Source of the DNA: Drouetiella hepatica Uher 2000/2452
Lineage (GTDB): Bacteria; Cyanobacteriota; Cyanobacteriia; Elainellales; Elainellaceae
Assembly: GCA_019359505.1 (NCBI GenBank)
Contig: JAHHHD010000002.1
Span: 124,001 to 188,000, forward strand
Direction of reading: 5' to 3'
DNA: 64,000 nucleotides
Shown here: one piece after another, positions 50,594-57,490 of the stretch
Position numbering within the stretch: the stretch's first letter is position 1
Layout: every line of letters begins with the position of its first letter
Translations under genes and position numbers: made by a program
The notes under the pieces: model-generated
Database searches by the model: none
What the model was told of the DNA's origin: nothing
What the model saw: the letters and a program-made list of their open reading frames with translations, nothing else

Positions 50594-50830
50594 TCAATCA
50601 TCTAGATCAAGTGCATCGTCATCATCGTCGTCAATTTCAAAAGAATTATCTTCTCCTGCCATGAGTTCGTTGATTTCTTGCTCATCATCCCGGTAGTCAG
50701 GTGCCGCAATGTCACGAGACAGCAGTCGCCCAGTACCCTCTAGCCAATCTAAGATTGAAGCATTTTGCTGAGGGGGAATGACAGGTGCGGGCTGGCTGCG
50801 AGGCACTTCGTATAAAGCAGGATTATGCAT
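50594..50830 (-). CDS. DUF3134 family protein
   Basis: This is a 78-residue cyanobacterial protein with a conserved N-terminal motif (NPALYEVPRSQPAPVIPPQQ, then ASILDWLEGTGRL) and an acidic tail (EIDDDDDDALDLDD). The family is small, soluble and of unknown function. The start at 50830 is the only sensible ATG. The upstream gap 50831-51123 contains the ATTGGTGCAA repeats. Confidence 0.9.
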   Translation of the reverse strand: MHNPALYEVPRSQPAPVIPPQQNASILDWLEGTGRLLSRDIAAPDYRDDEQEINELMAGEDNSFEIDDDDDDALDLDD

Positions 50831-50898
50831 GGTTTTCTCTAAATGATCTCACTAGGTTTCTTAATTTTTGTGTAGATGCTGGCGCTGACTGTTTGTAC

Positions 50899-50946
50899 AT
50901 TGGTGCAAACTATCTGTGCATTGGTGCAATCTGTGCATTGGTGCAA
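50899..50946. repeat. Three ATTGGTGCAA direct repeats in a divergent promoter
   Basis: ATTGGTGCAA occurs at 50899, 50920 and 50937 (spacing 21 and 17 nt), each next to TGTGC/TGTAC. They lie between the DUF3134 gene and the fibrillin gene, which diverge. They could be operator repeats. Confidence 0.7.
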
Positions 50947-51123
50947 ATATAGTTCCCACACAGCATTTAGACATTAGCTTCGGCGACATCGGCTGTCGCA
51001 GCCGATCTTTACCAAGCGACTAAAAGATAATCAGCTCACTAGCAGATACTGAGTAGCTCTGGATAGTGTTAGCTTAGTTTTTCCAGTCTGTCAATTACCA
51101 GTGTAAAGCGGAGAAGAGTCAAC

Positions 51124-51726
51124 ATGCTGGGTAAAACAGCTTTACTAGAGGCGATCGCCGGGAAAAATCGCGGTTTGTTGGCATCCGAGCGCGATCGGCA
51201 AATGATTTTAGCCGCCGCTGCTCAGCTTGAAGACCGCAATCCTACCCCCCGACCGACAGAAGCCGCAGACAGGCTTAACGGCAACTGGCGGCTGCTATAC
51301 ACCACCAGCCGAGGTTTGCTGGGCATTGAGCAGTTTCCTTTGCTCCGGCTGGGACAAATTTATCAGTATATCCAGATGGAGACCGCCAAAATTTATAACA
51401 TTGCCGAGATCTCAGGTTTGCCCTATCTCGAAGGCATAGTCAGCGTTGCAGCAAACTTTCAGCCCTTATCTGCTCAGCGGGTCAAAGTCAACTTTGAGCG
51501 ATCGATCATTGGCTTACAGCGCTTGTTGGACTATAGTGCTGCCAATGACAAAGCGGCTTACAACTTTGTCCAGCAGGTTGCGTCGGGTGGTAGCCTCAAG
51601 GCGATCGACTTCAGCATTGCAGGACGGGAACAGAAGGGCTGGTTAGATATCACCTATCTGGACGAAGATTTGCGGATCGGGCGCGGCAATGAGGGCAGTA
51701 TTTTTGTCCTGACTAAAGTGCCCTGA
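51124..51726 (+). CDS. PAP/fibrillin family protein
   Basis: The sequence shows the plastid-lipid-associated protein/fibrillin signature: LNGNWRLLYTTSRGLLGIEQ, GQIYQYIQMETAKIYNIAEI and a GWLDITYLDEDLRIGRGNEG close. These are beta-barrel lipocalin-like proteins associated with thylakoid membranes and lipid bodies, thought to protect the photosynthetic apparatus. Length (200) is typical. ATG 51124 follows GGAGAAG at 51109-51115. The 3' end has three AGTGCCCTGA-like repeats just after the stop. Confidence 0.92.
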   Translation: MLGKTALLEAIAGKNRGLLASERDRQMILAAAAQLEDRNPTPRPTEAADRLNGNWRLLYTTSRGLLGIEQFPLLRLGQIYQYIQMETAKIYNIAEISGLPYLEGIVSVAANFQPLSAQRVKVNFERSIIGLQRLLDYSAANDKAAYNFVQQVASGGSLKAIDFSIAGREQKGWLDITYLDEDLRIGRGNEGSIFVLTKVP

Positions 51727-51847
51727 AAAGTGCCCTGAGAAGAAGGTGCCCTGAGAGAAGGTGCTTTCCCCTAGAAGGTACTTGACCGAACTGCAAAGCA
51801 TTTGTTAGTTTAAGCAGTAAGTAAAAGCAAAGCAAATTTTTAGAGTC

Positions 51848-51904
51848 ATGCGCCACGCAACTCCGTACTTTTATTTTTGGTTTAGCAAGGTTCACCTGAG
51901 GTGA
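51848..51904 (+). CDS. Aromatic leader peptide 1 (18 codons)
   Basis: ATG CGC CAC GCA ACT CCG is followed by TAC TTT TAT TTT TGG TTT, then AGC AAG GTT CAC CTG AGG TGA, encoding MRHATPYFYFWFSKVHLR. Six successive codons (51866-51883) specify Tyr, Phe or Trp. The last codons and stop lie inside the first stem of a hairpin that precedes an intrinsic terminator. This is the layout of an attenuation leader peptide sensing charged aromatic tRNAs. The ribosome binding site is weak. No protein function is expected. Confidence 0.72.
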   Translation: MRHATPYFYFWFSKVHLR

Positions 51905-51959
51905 GTCCAGCTTTGCATGGAACCTCAAGGTGAACCGCAGACTCAACTCTGCGGTTTTT
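51889..51959 (+). terminator. Attenuator 1: leader hairpin and terminator
   Basis: Stem 1 pairs 51889-51902 (GGTTCACCTGAGGT) with 51922-51936 (one bulge). The terminator pairs 51933-51941 (AACCGCAGA) with 51948-51956 (TCTGCGGTT) followed by a T-rich tail. An alternative 6-bp pairing TGAGTC (51902-51907) with GACTCA (51940-51945) would disrupt the terminator. It overlaps the stop codon of leader 1. Confidence 0.65.
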
Positions 51960-52025
51960 GTTTTATTTAGGCTCTTTTACTCAAATCTCACAGTCAAATC
52001 TCAGTACCGCAATCTTCTCAGCCGC

Positions 52026-52088
52026 ATGACTTACCTCTCCACCTGGTTTTTTGGATTTTACTTCTGGAGCTTTACAAGCTCTGGATGA
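52026..52088 (+). CDS. Aromatic leader peptide 2 (20 codons)
   Basis: The ORF encodes MTYLSTWFFGFYFWSFTSSG and a TGA stop. Nine of 20 residues are aromatic, with the Trp-Phe-Phe-Gly-Phe-Tyr-Phe-Trp run at 52044-52067. It begins about 60 nt after the U tract of attenuator 1. Its 3' part overlaps RNA segments 1 and 2 of attenuator 2, as in trp and phe leaders of enterobacteria. No strong Shine-Dalgarno is visible, which is common in cyanobacterial genes. Confidence 0.78.
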   Translation: MTYLSTWFFGFYFWSFTSSG

Positions 52089-52143
52089 GAGAGTCGTGCA
52101 AACGTTTCTTGAACCCGGAGCCAAGCGAGGCTTCGGGTTTTTT
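52067..52143 (+). terminator. Attenuator 2 of the DAHP synthase gene: four-segment structure
   Basis: Segment 1:2 is GAGCTT (52067-52072) with AAGCTC (52076-52081). Antiterminator 2:3 is GCTCTGG (52078-52084) with CCGGAGC (52115-52121), 7 bp including one U-G. Terminator 3:4 is AACCCGGAGCC (52112-52122) with GGCTTCGGGTT (52129-52139), 11 bp with one G-U, then six T at 52138-52143. A ribosome stalled in the aromatic run would cover segment 1 and favour antitermination; a ribosome at the stop codon would cover segment 2 and favour termination. Confidence 0.78.
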
Positions 52144-52236
52144 GTTGCTACAGCTAACCCCAGTATTTAACCCCCAGGTTCTCAACTCATTTCACTATCT
52201 CAACTCATCTCACTACCTCAACTCAGGAGAATTCCA

Positions 52237-53100
52237 ATGCAGAAAGCTAAACTCGCGCTCAAAGCCAACGCTGACCACAAAACAATCGTCCAGCTCTCCA
52301 ATTCCGTTAGCGTCGGCGGACAGGATTTGCTGATTGTTGGCGGCCCCTGCACCGTAGAGAGCATGGCGCAGATGGAGGAAGTTGCCAGTCGGCTGGCGAT
52401 CGCCCCCGTTCAGGCGCTGCGCGGTGGTGTCTACAAGCCCCGCACCTCCCCTTACGACTTCCAGGGCTTAGGACTAGAAGGGCTAAAAATCTTGCAGAGC
52501 GTACGCGATCGCTCCGGATTGCCTGTCATTACCGAAGTGATGGCAATTTCCCAAATCGCTGATATCGCAGCCTACGCCGACGTACTGCAAGTAGGTAGCC
52601 GCAATATGCAAAACTTCGACCTGCTGAAAGCGCTAGGCGAAGCCAATAAGCCTGTACTGCTAAAGCGTGGACTTGCCGCAACGATCGAAGAATTCGTCAT
52701 GGCAGCCGAATATATCCTCAGCCACGGTAACCCCAACGTAATTATGTGCGAACGCGGCATCCGTAGCTTTGACTCCTACACCCGAAATGTCCTGGATTTG
52801 GGGGCAGTCGTTGCCCTGAAGCAAATCACCCATCTGCCCGTCATTGTTGACCCTAGCCATGCGGCAGGCAAACGGGAACTCGTTGCCGATTTGGCAAAAG
52901 CAGCGATCGCCTGTGGTGCTGATGGGGTGATCGTAGAATGCCATCCCGAACCCGAAAAGTCGGTGTCGGACGCTCGACAAGCCCTCTCGTTAGACGATAT
53001 GGTGACGCTGGCTCATAGCCTGGGCGCGATCGCCACAGCTGTAGGCAGGACGATTCCTCAGCCGCAAATAGAATGGGTTAGAGTGCCACAGGTTGCCTGA
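52237..53100 (+). CDS. 3-deoxy-7-phosphoheptulonate (DAHP) synthase, core type I-beta
   Basis: DAHP synthase condenses PEP and erythrose-4-phosphate, the first step to Phe, Tyr and Trp. The motifs GGPCTVES, KPRTSPYDFQGLGLEGL, CERGIRSFDSYTRNVLDLGA, VDPSHAAGKRELV and VECHPEPEKSVSDA mark the type I-beta KDO8P-like family. At 287 residues it is the bare catalytic barrel, without the N-terminal ACT-like or C-terminal chorismate-mutase allosteric domains. AGGAG (52225-52229) lies 7 nt before ATG 52237. The leader upstream contains two attenuator-like units. Both aroF and aroG are used as names for relatives, so no symbol is given. Confidence 0.94.
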   Translation: MQKAKLALKANADHKTIVQLSNSVSVGGQDLLIVGGPCTVESMAQMEEVASRLAIAPVQALRGGVYKPRTSPYDFQGLGLEGLKILQSVRDRSGLPVITEVMAISQIADIAAYADVLQVGSRNMQNFDLLKALGEANKPVLLKRGLAATIEEFVMAAEYILSHGNPNVIMCERGIRSFDSYTRNVLDLGAVVALKQITHLPVIVDPSHAAGKRELVADLAKAAIACGADGVIVECHPEPEKSVSDARQALSLDDMVTLAHSLGAIATAVGRTIPQPQIEWVRVPQVA

Positions 53101-53161
53101 GCCTTTAATTAGCCGATTAATTTAGCCGATTGCCCATTCGTATTTGGGTAGTTTTTAAGGG

Positions 53162-53212
53162 GTAAGGATTTTTTATTGCGTGGGCTTTGCCCACGCAATA
53201 AAAAATCCTTAC
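53162..53212. repeat. Intergenic palindrome, CGTGGGC-core subtype, perfect 24-nt arms
   Basis: Arms 53162-53185 and 53189-53212 are perfectly complementary around TTT. The subtype AAGGATTTTTT...GCGTGGGC is shared with 22409-22451. It lies between the convergent DAHP synthase and anti-sigma genes. Confidence 0.93.
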
Positions 53213-53234
53213 TTAAATGCCACTGCCCGTACTT

Positions 53235-53993
53235 TTATAAATTTGTAATCATAACTGGCGCACCTTGATGCTGCTGAGGCGATGCAGCATCCTCTACGGT
53301 GACAGCCACGTTAGAAACTAGCCCTTGAGAACGAAAGGCTTTAGGAACGACGATCGTTTGGGAAATATTGCCCTGGGAATCAACCGTGAAAACTTCGGTC
53401 AGAATCGCGCTTTTGCTATCGGTAGTGAAGGGAGCGTCCTGCTTTAGCACTGTCCACAGTACATAAACCTTTCCGGGAGGCAAGGGAGGCAAGTTTTTGA
53501 CCGTCAAAACCGCCTCCAGATTGTTGGGATTTACGACGACGATCGCAGAAGCCCCATTGCCTGCTTTTGTCCCCTGAAGGGAGTAGGTGAGAGCAGCCAA
53601 CCGCTGAGTTTCAGCCTGTGATGCCTGTAGAGTCTGCCACAGCCGATAATTGTTGATGCCTAGAGCCACGATCGCCACTGCGGCTGCGACATTCATTGCC
53701 CTACTCCAAGAGAACTGGCGGCTGGGTCTTTTGACCGCAGCAAGTGGAGTATTTGACACAGACAATTGCTCATGAGCAGCGCTCAGAATAGCTGACCGTA
53801 GATGGGCAGGCGGCTCAACTTCGGGTGCATAGGACAGTTCCAGAGCTTTTTGCATCTGGCTCACCTCTGCTGCGATCGCCGGATGCTCCATCAAATGCCG
53901 CTCAAACTCTGCCGCCTCATCGGGGTCGAGGTCGCCCAGGACATAGCCTGCGATCAATAGCTGTAAGTGTTCTGAGGACATCGACCAAGTCAT
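53235..53993 (-). CDS. Membrane-anchored anti-sigma factor (RskA-like)
   Basis: An N-terminal anti-sigma domain (LLIAGYVLGDLDPDEAAEFE, RHLMEHPAIAAEVSQMQKAL) precedes one membrane span (AMNVAAAVAIVALGINNYRL). A periplasmic RskA-C domain follows (VLTVKNLPPLPPGKVYVLWT, FTVDSQGNISQTIVVP). It would sequester the ECF sigma factor encoded 21 nt upstream until a signal releases it. No zinc-binding HxxxCxxC motif is visible, so it is a ZAS-less type. Start at 53993 or 53981 (MSSEHL). Confidence 0.9.
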   Translation of the reverse strand: MTWSMSSEHLQLLIAGYVLGDLDPDEAAEFERHLMEHPAIAAEVSQMQKALELSYAPEVEPPAHLRSAILSAAHEQLSVSNTPLAAVKRPSRQFSWSRAMNVAAAVAIVALGINNYRLWQTLQASQAETQRLAALTYSLQGTKAGNGASAIVVVNPNNLEAVLTVKNLPPLPPGKVYVLWTVLKQDAPFTTDSKSAILTEVFTVDSQGNISQTIVVPKAFRSQGLVSNVAVTVEDAASPQQHQGAPVMITNL

Positions 53994-54014
53994 AGTTTTG
54001 AGTATCTTTTGCGA

Positions 54015-54602
54015 TTATCTAATGTAGTCCGTAAGGAATTGACGTAATTTGAGGAGACTCCGTCGAGTCGTTGTTTTAATCGTTCCTAGCGGAATACCTA
54101 ATTGCCTAGCAATTTCTGATTGACTCAGACCCTCATAGTAAGCCAGACGCAAAACTTGCTGCTCACTCTCCGATAGCTGTGCAAGTGCAGTTTGTACTGC
54201 CTGGGATTGCTCATTTTGAAACAGATACTCAATAGGAGACTGAGAAGTTTTTTCTGAATGACTAATCGGTCTCCATCGCTCTAAAAAAGAAAGAACCGTG
54301 CTGCGCGATCGCACTCGATCAATTGCCCGCGATCGCGTTAGGATTGCCACAAATGTTCTGAAAGACCCTCGACGCGAATCGTATGCTGTCGCTTTAATCA
54401 GATTCAGAAAAATATCCTGGGTCAGGTCCTCTGCTTCTTGAGCATTCCCCAGAGTTTTGAGGGCTAATCCATAGACTAATCCGGCATGGCGATCGTAAAG
54501 GATACCCAGAGCGTTTGTGTGCCCTGCTTTTAGCCCTAGATATAGCTCTGCATCCGTCTGATCAGAAAGCTGTTTTTCCGTGTTACCCGTTTGCTCAGCC
54601 AT
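54015..54602 (-). CDS. ECF-family sigma factor
   Basis: Region 2 (LYDRHAGLVYGLALKTLGNA, QEAEDLTQDIFLNLIK, ILTRSRAIDRVRSR) and region 4 (LSESEQQVLRLAYYEGLSQS, EIARQLGIPLGTIKTTTRRS) are present without region 1 or a full region 3. This is a group 4-like sigma factor of 195 residues. It is paired with the anti-sigma gene just downstream, an operon typical of stress-responsive ECF systems. I do not assign a cyanobacterial Sig letter. The upstream 240 nt contains the probable autoregulated promoter, but no clear GAAC motif was found. Confidence 0.94.
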   Translation of the reverse strand: MAEQTGNTEKQLSDQTDAELYLGLKAGHTNALGILYDRHAGLVYGLALKTLGNAQEAEDLTQDIFLNLIKATAYDSRRGSFRTFVAILTRSRAIDRVRSRSTVLSFLERWRPISHSEKTSQSPIEYLFQNEQSQAVQTALAQLSESEQQVLRLAYYEGLSQSEIARQLGIPLGTIKTTTRRSLLKLRQFLTDYIR

Positions 54603-54843
54603 GAAGGCGTGTCTTATAAACCCATTTGCTTTTCACACTCTAGTTTGACATTGATACCTGGCAAATAAATTTGCGTCAAAAAATCTACCTGATGATGCCG
54701 AACAAATTTAATACGTATTGGATATCAAATTGGATGCCATAACTGAACCTGCATCATGCGGGTTAGAGAGCGATCGCTGAAGTTCAAAAGCCTGAGTAAA
54801 CCCCCTGAGCGCATTTGTTCTTGACTAATTCTCTGGCGCTTGA

Positions 54844-55290
54844 TTAGCCTGATTGATTAGCTTTAAGGGCATAATCTCGGAAGCGATTCATATCAGCTTG
54901 CAGCGTCGATTCCACCACACGTCCAACGAAGCCATTATCCATAAGTCTGTTCAAAATACTGGGAACTGCAAAAGAGACAGTCAGTTTCACAATGCTGCTG
55001 TCGCCCCGGTCGTAGAACCGGATAGCTCCTCGGTTGGGTAAGCCATCTACGGATTCCCATTGAATAATCTGGTGCGGCACGATCTTAGTGATGCGTGATA
55101 GCCAGCTAAATTCAAAGCCACCCGTTGCTAGCTTCCAGCGCGATAGGTCGGGATTATCAGGCTGAATTTTGACCGAATCAATCCACTTCATCCAGTTGGG
55201 CATTTGCTCTAAATCAGACCAAAGACCCCACACTAAGGCGATCGGGGTTTCAACTTCAACTTGAACGGTGTACTCTAGCCAGTCACTCAT
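54844..55290 (-). CDS. SRPBCC/START-like (cyclase/dehydrase family) protein
   Basis: The polyketide-cyclase/dehydrase pattern is evident: YTVQVEVETPIALVWGLWSD, LEQMPNWMKWIDSVKI, WESVDGLPNRGAIRFYDRGD and FVGRVVESTLQADMNRFRDY. The fold encloses a hydrophobic cavity. Cyanobacterial members are often near carotenoid genes, but none is nearby here. Length 148 is normal. The gene stands alone, downstream of the small ORF at 55436 on the same strand. Confidence 0.88.
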   Translation of the reverse strand: MSDWLEYTVQVEVETPIALVWGLWSDLEQMPNWMKWIDSVKIQPDNPDLSRWKLATGGFEFSWLSRITKIVPHQIIQWESVDGLPNRGAIRFYDRGDSSIVKLTVSFAVPSILNRLMDNGFVGRVVESTLQADMNRFRDYALKANQSG

Positions 55291-55435
55291 GGAAGGTTAA
55301 AAAGTGGAGGGTTAAAAGCGGAAGGTGAACAAAAACTAGCTCAAAAATTCCCAGAATTGGAGGTTTGGGGGCGAATGCAGAACATTTAATGCTTTTCAGA
55401 TCCCCTCTAAGACTGCTTCAAAGATTGGAATTTAT

Positions 55436-55519
55436 TCAAACATTCTGGATTGGCTCAGAGGCTTGTCTTAGGCTATCGTAAACCGCTTTGCGAAGTTCTT
55501 GGAGTTCCTTAAAAACCAT
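55436..55519 (-). CDS. 27-residue ORF with strong ribosome binding site
   Basis: AGGAGG sits 9 nt upstream of ATG 55519 on the minus strand. The ORF encodes MVFKELQELRKAVYDSLRQA, then SEPIQNV, an amphipathic charged helix with no membrane span. A longer frame reaching 55705 has no start signal. Its promoter region holds two LexA-like palindromes. I do not recognise the peptide; a small SOS-linked protein or regulator is inference only. Confidence 0.55.
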   Translation of the reverse strand: MVFKELQELRKAVYDSLRQASEPIQNV

Positions 55520-55564
55520 AGAGAAGTTCCTCCTAGCACAAAATTTTTGCTCAACGGGTTGAAA

Positions 55565-55607
55565 TTTCAGTACCAATGTACTAAGGTATAGTACATTGGT
55601 ACTGAAA
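55565..55607. promoter_or_regulatory. Paired LexA/SOS-box-like palindromes in a divergent promoter
   Basis: A perfect 19-bp inverted repeat (55565-55583 and 55589-55607) contains AGTACCAATGTACT (55569-55582) and AGTACATTGGTACT (55590-55603). Both fit the cyanobacterial LexA consensus RGTACNNNDGTWCB that I recall for Anabaena. Centres are 21 bp apart, two helical turns. It lies 46 nt upstream of the small ORF and about 97 nt upstream of the five-gene operon on the other strand. Binding is unproven; another dimeric repressor is possible. Confidence 0.6.
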
Positions 55608-55650
55608 GCAGTTTTGCTGTGCTTCAAATAGGTCAGGTAGCTCCCCCATT

Positions 55651-55689
55651 TGAAGCAAACATCTGAAGCAAATATCTGAAGCAAACACG
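55651..55689. repeat. Three 13-nt direct repeats (TGAAGCAAAYATC)
   Basis: TGAAGCAAACATC, TGAAGCAAATATC and TGAAGCAAACACG lie head to tail at 55651, 55664 and 55677, just upstream of the ribosome binding site of the operon's first gene. They could be an untranslated-leader repeat or binding sites. Confidence 0.85.
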
Positions 55690-55703
55690 AGCTAGGAGCC
55701 AAC

Positions 55704-56969
55704 ATGAGCGAGTCGCAGACAGAAATGAGAGCGATTAAACAAAATCTACGGTTGTATCAGCCCCATTCTCACCAGGGCAGTTCTTATCAGAGCCATTCCC
55801 ATTCTCAGCCGCAAAATTTGGCGACTCGCTCTATCCATCCTTTTTCAGAATGGCTATCAGAACAAGCCTCTGCTGATCTGCCTCAGCCCGATCGCGCTTC
55901 AGCCAAAGCTGCGCTGATTTCCCCTCCGAGGCAGTCTCACATAGAGCAGCCGCCCCAGGTTAAGCCGCCCCAGATTAAGCCGCCCCAGGCTAGGCAGCCA
56001 GTGGATCTGCCGCAAATTAATCTACCGCTTGTTCCTGCCACAAGTCCATCTGTATCAAGTTTGCTTAGCCCATCGCCACCGTCGCAGCGCTCAACAGCCG
56101 ATCGCCCTGAAGCAGATGTAGATTGGGAGCCTGTGCGCCCGGTTGCTCAGACTCATGTGACCGCCGATCGCTTGCAGCAGAAGTCTGTTCAGTATTTGCA
56201 GCAGTTTGTCCAGCCCACTCCAGATCGGTCTAACGTCCAGATTGACGCGGATCTGAAGCGCCTGGAAGCACAAGCTCAGCATATCAATCAGCTTGCGATC
56301 ACTCAAGAAGCCGCGATTTTAGAACTTAAGGCGATCGCTCAACAGATTGAAAGAGACTGGAAAACGCTAGAGGTCGTGAATGCGGCACGAGCAGGTTATG
56401 ATGCCTCAAATATTGAGATTCCAGCTGTTTGTGAGTATTCACAGATTAGTGTCCCCTTGGTTGAGAAAAACCGGGTAGGTGTCTTGATGCTCACCGATCG
56501 ATCGATTGACTTGTTTAAAGCTGAGCGTGAGGCGGCAATCACGGCTCAATCGCTGCGTTTTCGCACAGCCCCCCCATTCAAGCCTCGATCGAGCTGGACG
56601 CGAAAGCTGCGGGACTTGCTCTTGGGGAAAAGCAAGTCAGCTCCTAGTTCAGAAACCCGCCCAGCGCCCCAAGGCATAGCTTCCCCTGAAGACAGTCGAT
56701 CGACTCAGGCAAGGGGACAAAAGCGCAAAATTCGCAGCCTCAGCTTTCAAGAGGGGATGTCGCTCCTGTTTGGCGCAGTGCTGGTGCGAGTAATACTCAA
56801 TCTTTTGCTGTCGGCTCATCCTGCCTTTCGGTTCTCTGCAATTGCCCTAATGGTGGTTCCTGGAGCGATCGCCGTCTATCGGTCAAGGGTTACACCCAAA
56901 CTGACGCTTACCTGGGGCAGTCGGTTGATCGTCATCATGATTGGATTTTTGATTGGAGGTCTACTATGA
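55704..56969 (+). CDS. Pro/Gln-rich, coiled-coil membrane protein (operon gene 1)
   Basis: The 421-residue protein has a low-complexity N-terminal 150 residues (HSHQGSSYQSHSHSQPQ, PPQVKPPQIKPPQARQP). A coiled coil follows around residues 160-240 (KRLEAQAQHINQLAITQEAA, ILELKAIAQQIERDWKTLE), then a basic stretch. Two or three membrane spans form the C-terminus (LLFGAVLVRVILNLLLSA, FSAIALMVVPGAIAVYR, LIVIMIGFLIGGLL). A ribosome binding site AGGAG lies at 55695. The family is not recognised. Its stop overlaps the start of the next ORF as ATGA, so translation is coupled. Confidence 0.8.
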   Translation: MSESQTEMRAIKQNLRLYQPHSHQGSSYQSHSHSQPQNLATRSIHPFSEWLSEQASADLPQPDRASAKAALISPPRQSHIEQPPQVKPPQIKPPQARQPVDLPQINLPLVPATSPSVSSLLSPSPPSQRSTADRPEADVDWEPVRPVAQTHVTADRLQQKSVQYLQQFVQPTPDRSNVQIDADLKRLEAQAQHINQLAITQEAAILELKAIAQQIERDWKTLEVVNAARAGYDASNIEIPAVCEYSQISVPLVEKNRVGVLMLTDRSIDLFKAEREAAITAQSLRFRTAPPFKPRSSWTRKLRDLLLGKSKSAPSSETRPAPQGIASPEDSRSTQARGQKRKIRSLSFQEGMSLLFGAVLVRVILNLLLSAHPAFRFSAIALMVVPGAIAVYRSRVTPKLTLTWGSRLIVIMIGFLIGGLL

Positions 56970-57061
56970 GTTCGTTGATTTTAGGAGTTGCGTGGCTATT
57001 CATTGTCACCGCCTGTTTTGCATTCATAGAACCGAAGGACAATAGCCATGAGCGATCTTGA
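56966..57061 (+). CDS. 31-residue single-span peptide (operon gene 2)
   Basis: The ATG at 56966 overlaps the stop of gene 1 (ATGA). It encodes MSSLILGVAWLFIVTACFAF, then IEPKDNSHERS: one hydrophobic helix of about 20 residues and a charged tail. The 3' end overlaps the next gene by 14 nt in another frame. GGAGG at 56955 serves as ribosome binding site. Such a peptide could be a membrane-complex subunit. Its conservation cannot be judged from here. Confidence 0.6.
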   Translation: MSSLILGVAWLFIVTACFAFIEPKDNSHERS

Positions 57062-57467
57062 GGGCGATCCGCCAATACTAAAGCTTCTACTGCTAGTGGG
57101 TCTGGTTTTGGTAGGGTTTGCACTAATGGTGGATGTGCGGAGAGTGAGCTGGAATAGCTTTGCAGACAATTCTCTGAAATCTTCTCGCCCAGTTGAAACC
57201 TGTCAGGGCGAAATCCATGAAGATGTGGTGCTCTCAAGGGAGAATCTGGCAGCTTTTCTGACCGTATCAGAGCGCGAGCCAAAATTTCGCGTCCAGGAAA
57301 TTTTGCCACAATCCTATTGCCAGCTGCCAACCATTGAGGTGCGAGCCGGGGTAGTGTCTGAACGGGAGATCTATCCACTAGCCTTTGATCCCCAGACCTG
57401 GTTAATCATCCTTTATGAGGGTGAAGAGTACGCCGGATATCAGTTTCGGTTTCAAGCTCCAGAGTAA
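57048..57467 (+). CDS. Single-span envelope protein (operon gene 3)
   Basis: Residues 11-30 (LKLLLLVGLVLVGFALMVDV) form a membrane anchor after a short acidic cytosolic end. The rest (ETCQGEIHEDVVLSRENLAA, FLTVSEREPKFRVQEILPQS) is a soluble, probably periplasmic domain of about 100 residues with two cysteines. The family is not recognised. The overlap with gene 2 and the 100-nt gap to gene 4, which holds a degenerate palindrome, place it in the middle of the unit. Confidence 0.75.
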   Translation: MSDLEGDPPILKLLLLVGLVLVGFALMVDVRRVSWNSFADNSLKSSRPVETCQGEIHEDVVLSRENLAAFLTVSEREPKFRVQEILPQSYCQLPTIEVRAGVVSEREIYPLAFDPQTWLIILYEGEEYAGYQFRFQAPE

Positions 57468-57490
57468 AGCGGTCGTGTTTCAAGTACATT

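Noticed and set aside
55436-55705. 89-codon version of the small minus-strand gene
   Set aside because: The extension runs through the SOS-like palindromes and the 13-nt repeats; the strong Shine-Dalgarno site belongs to the ATG at 55519.
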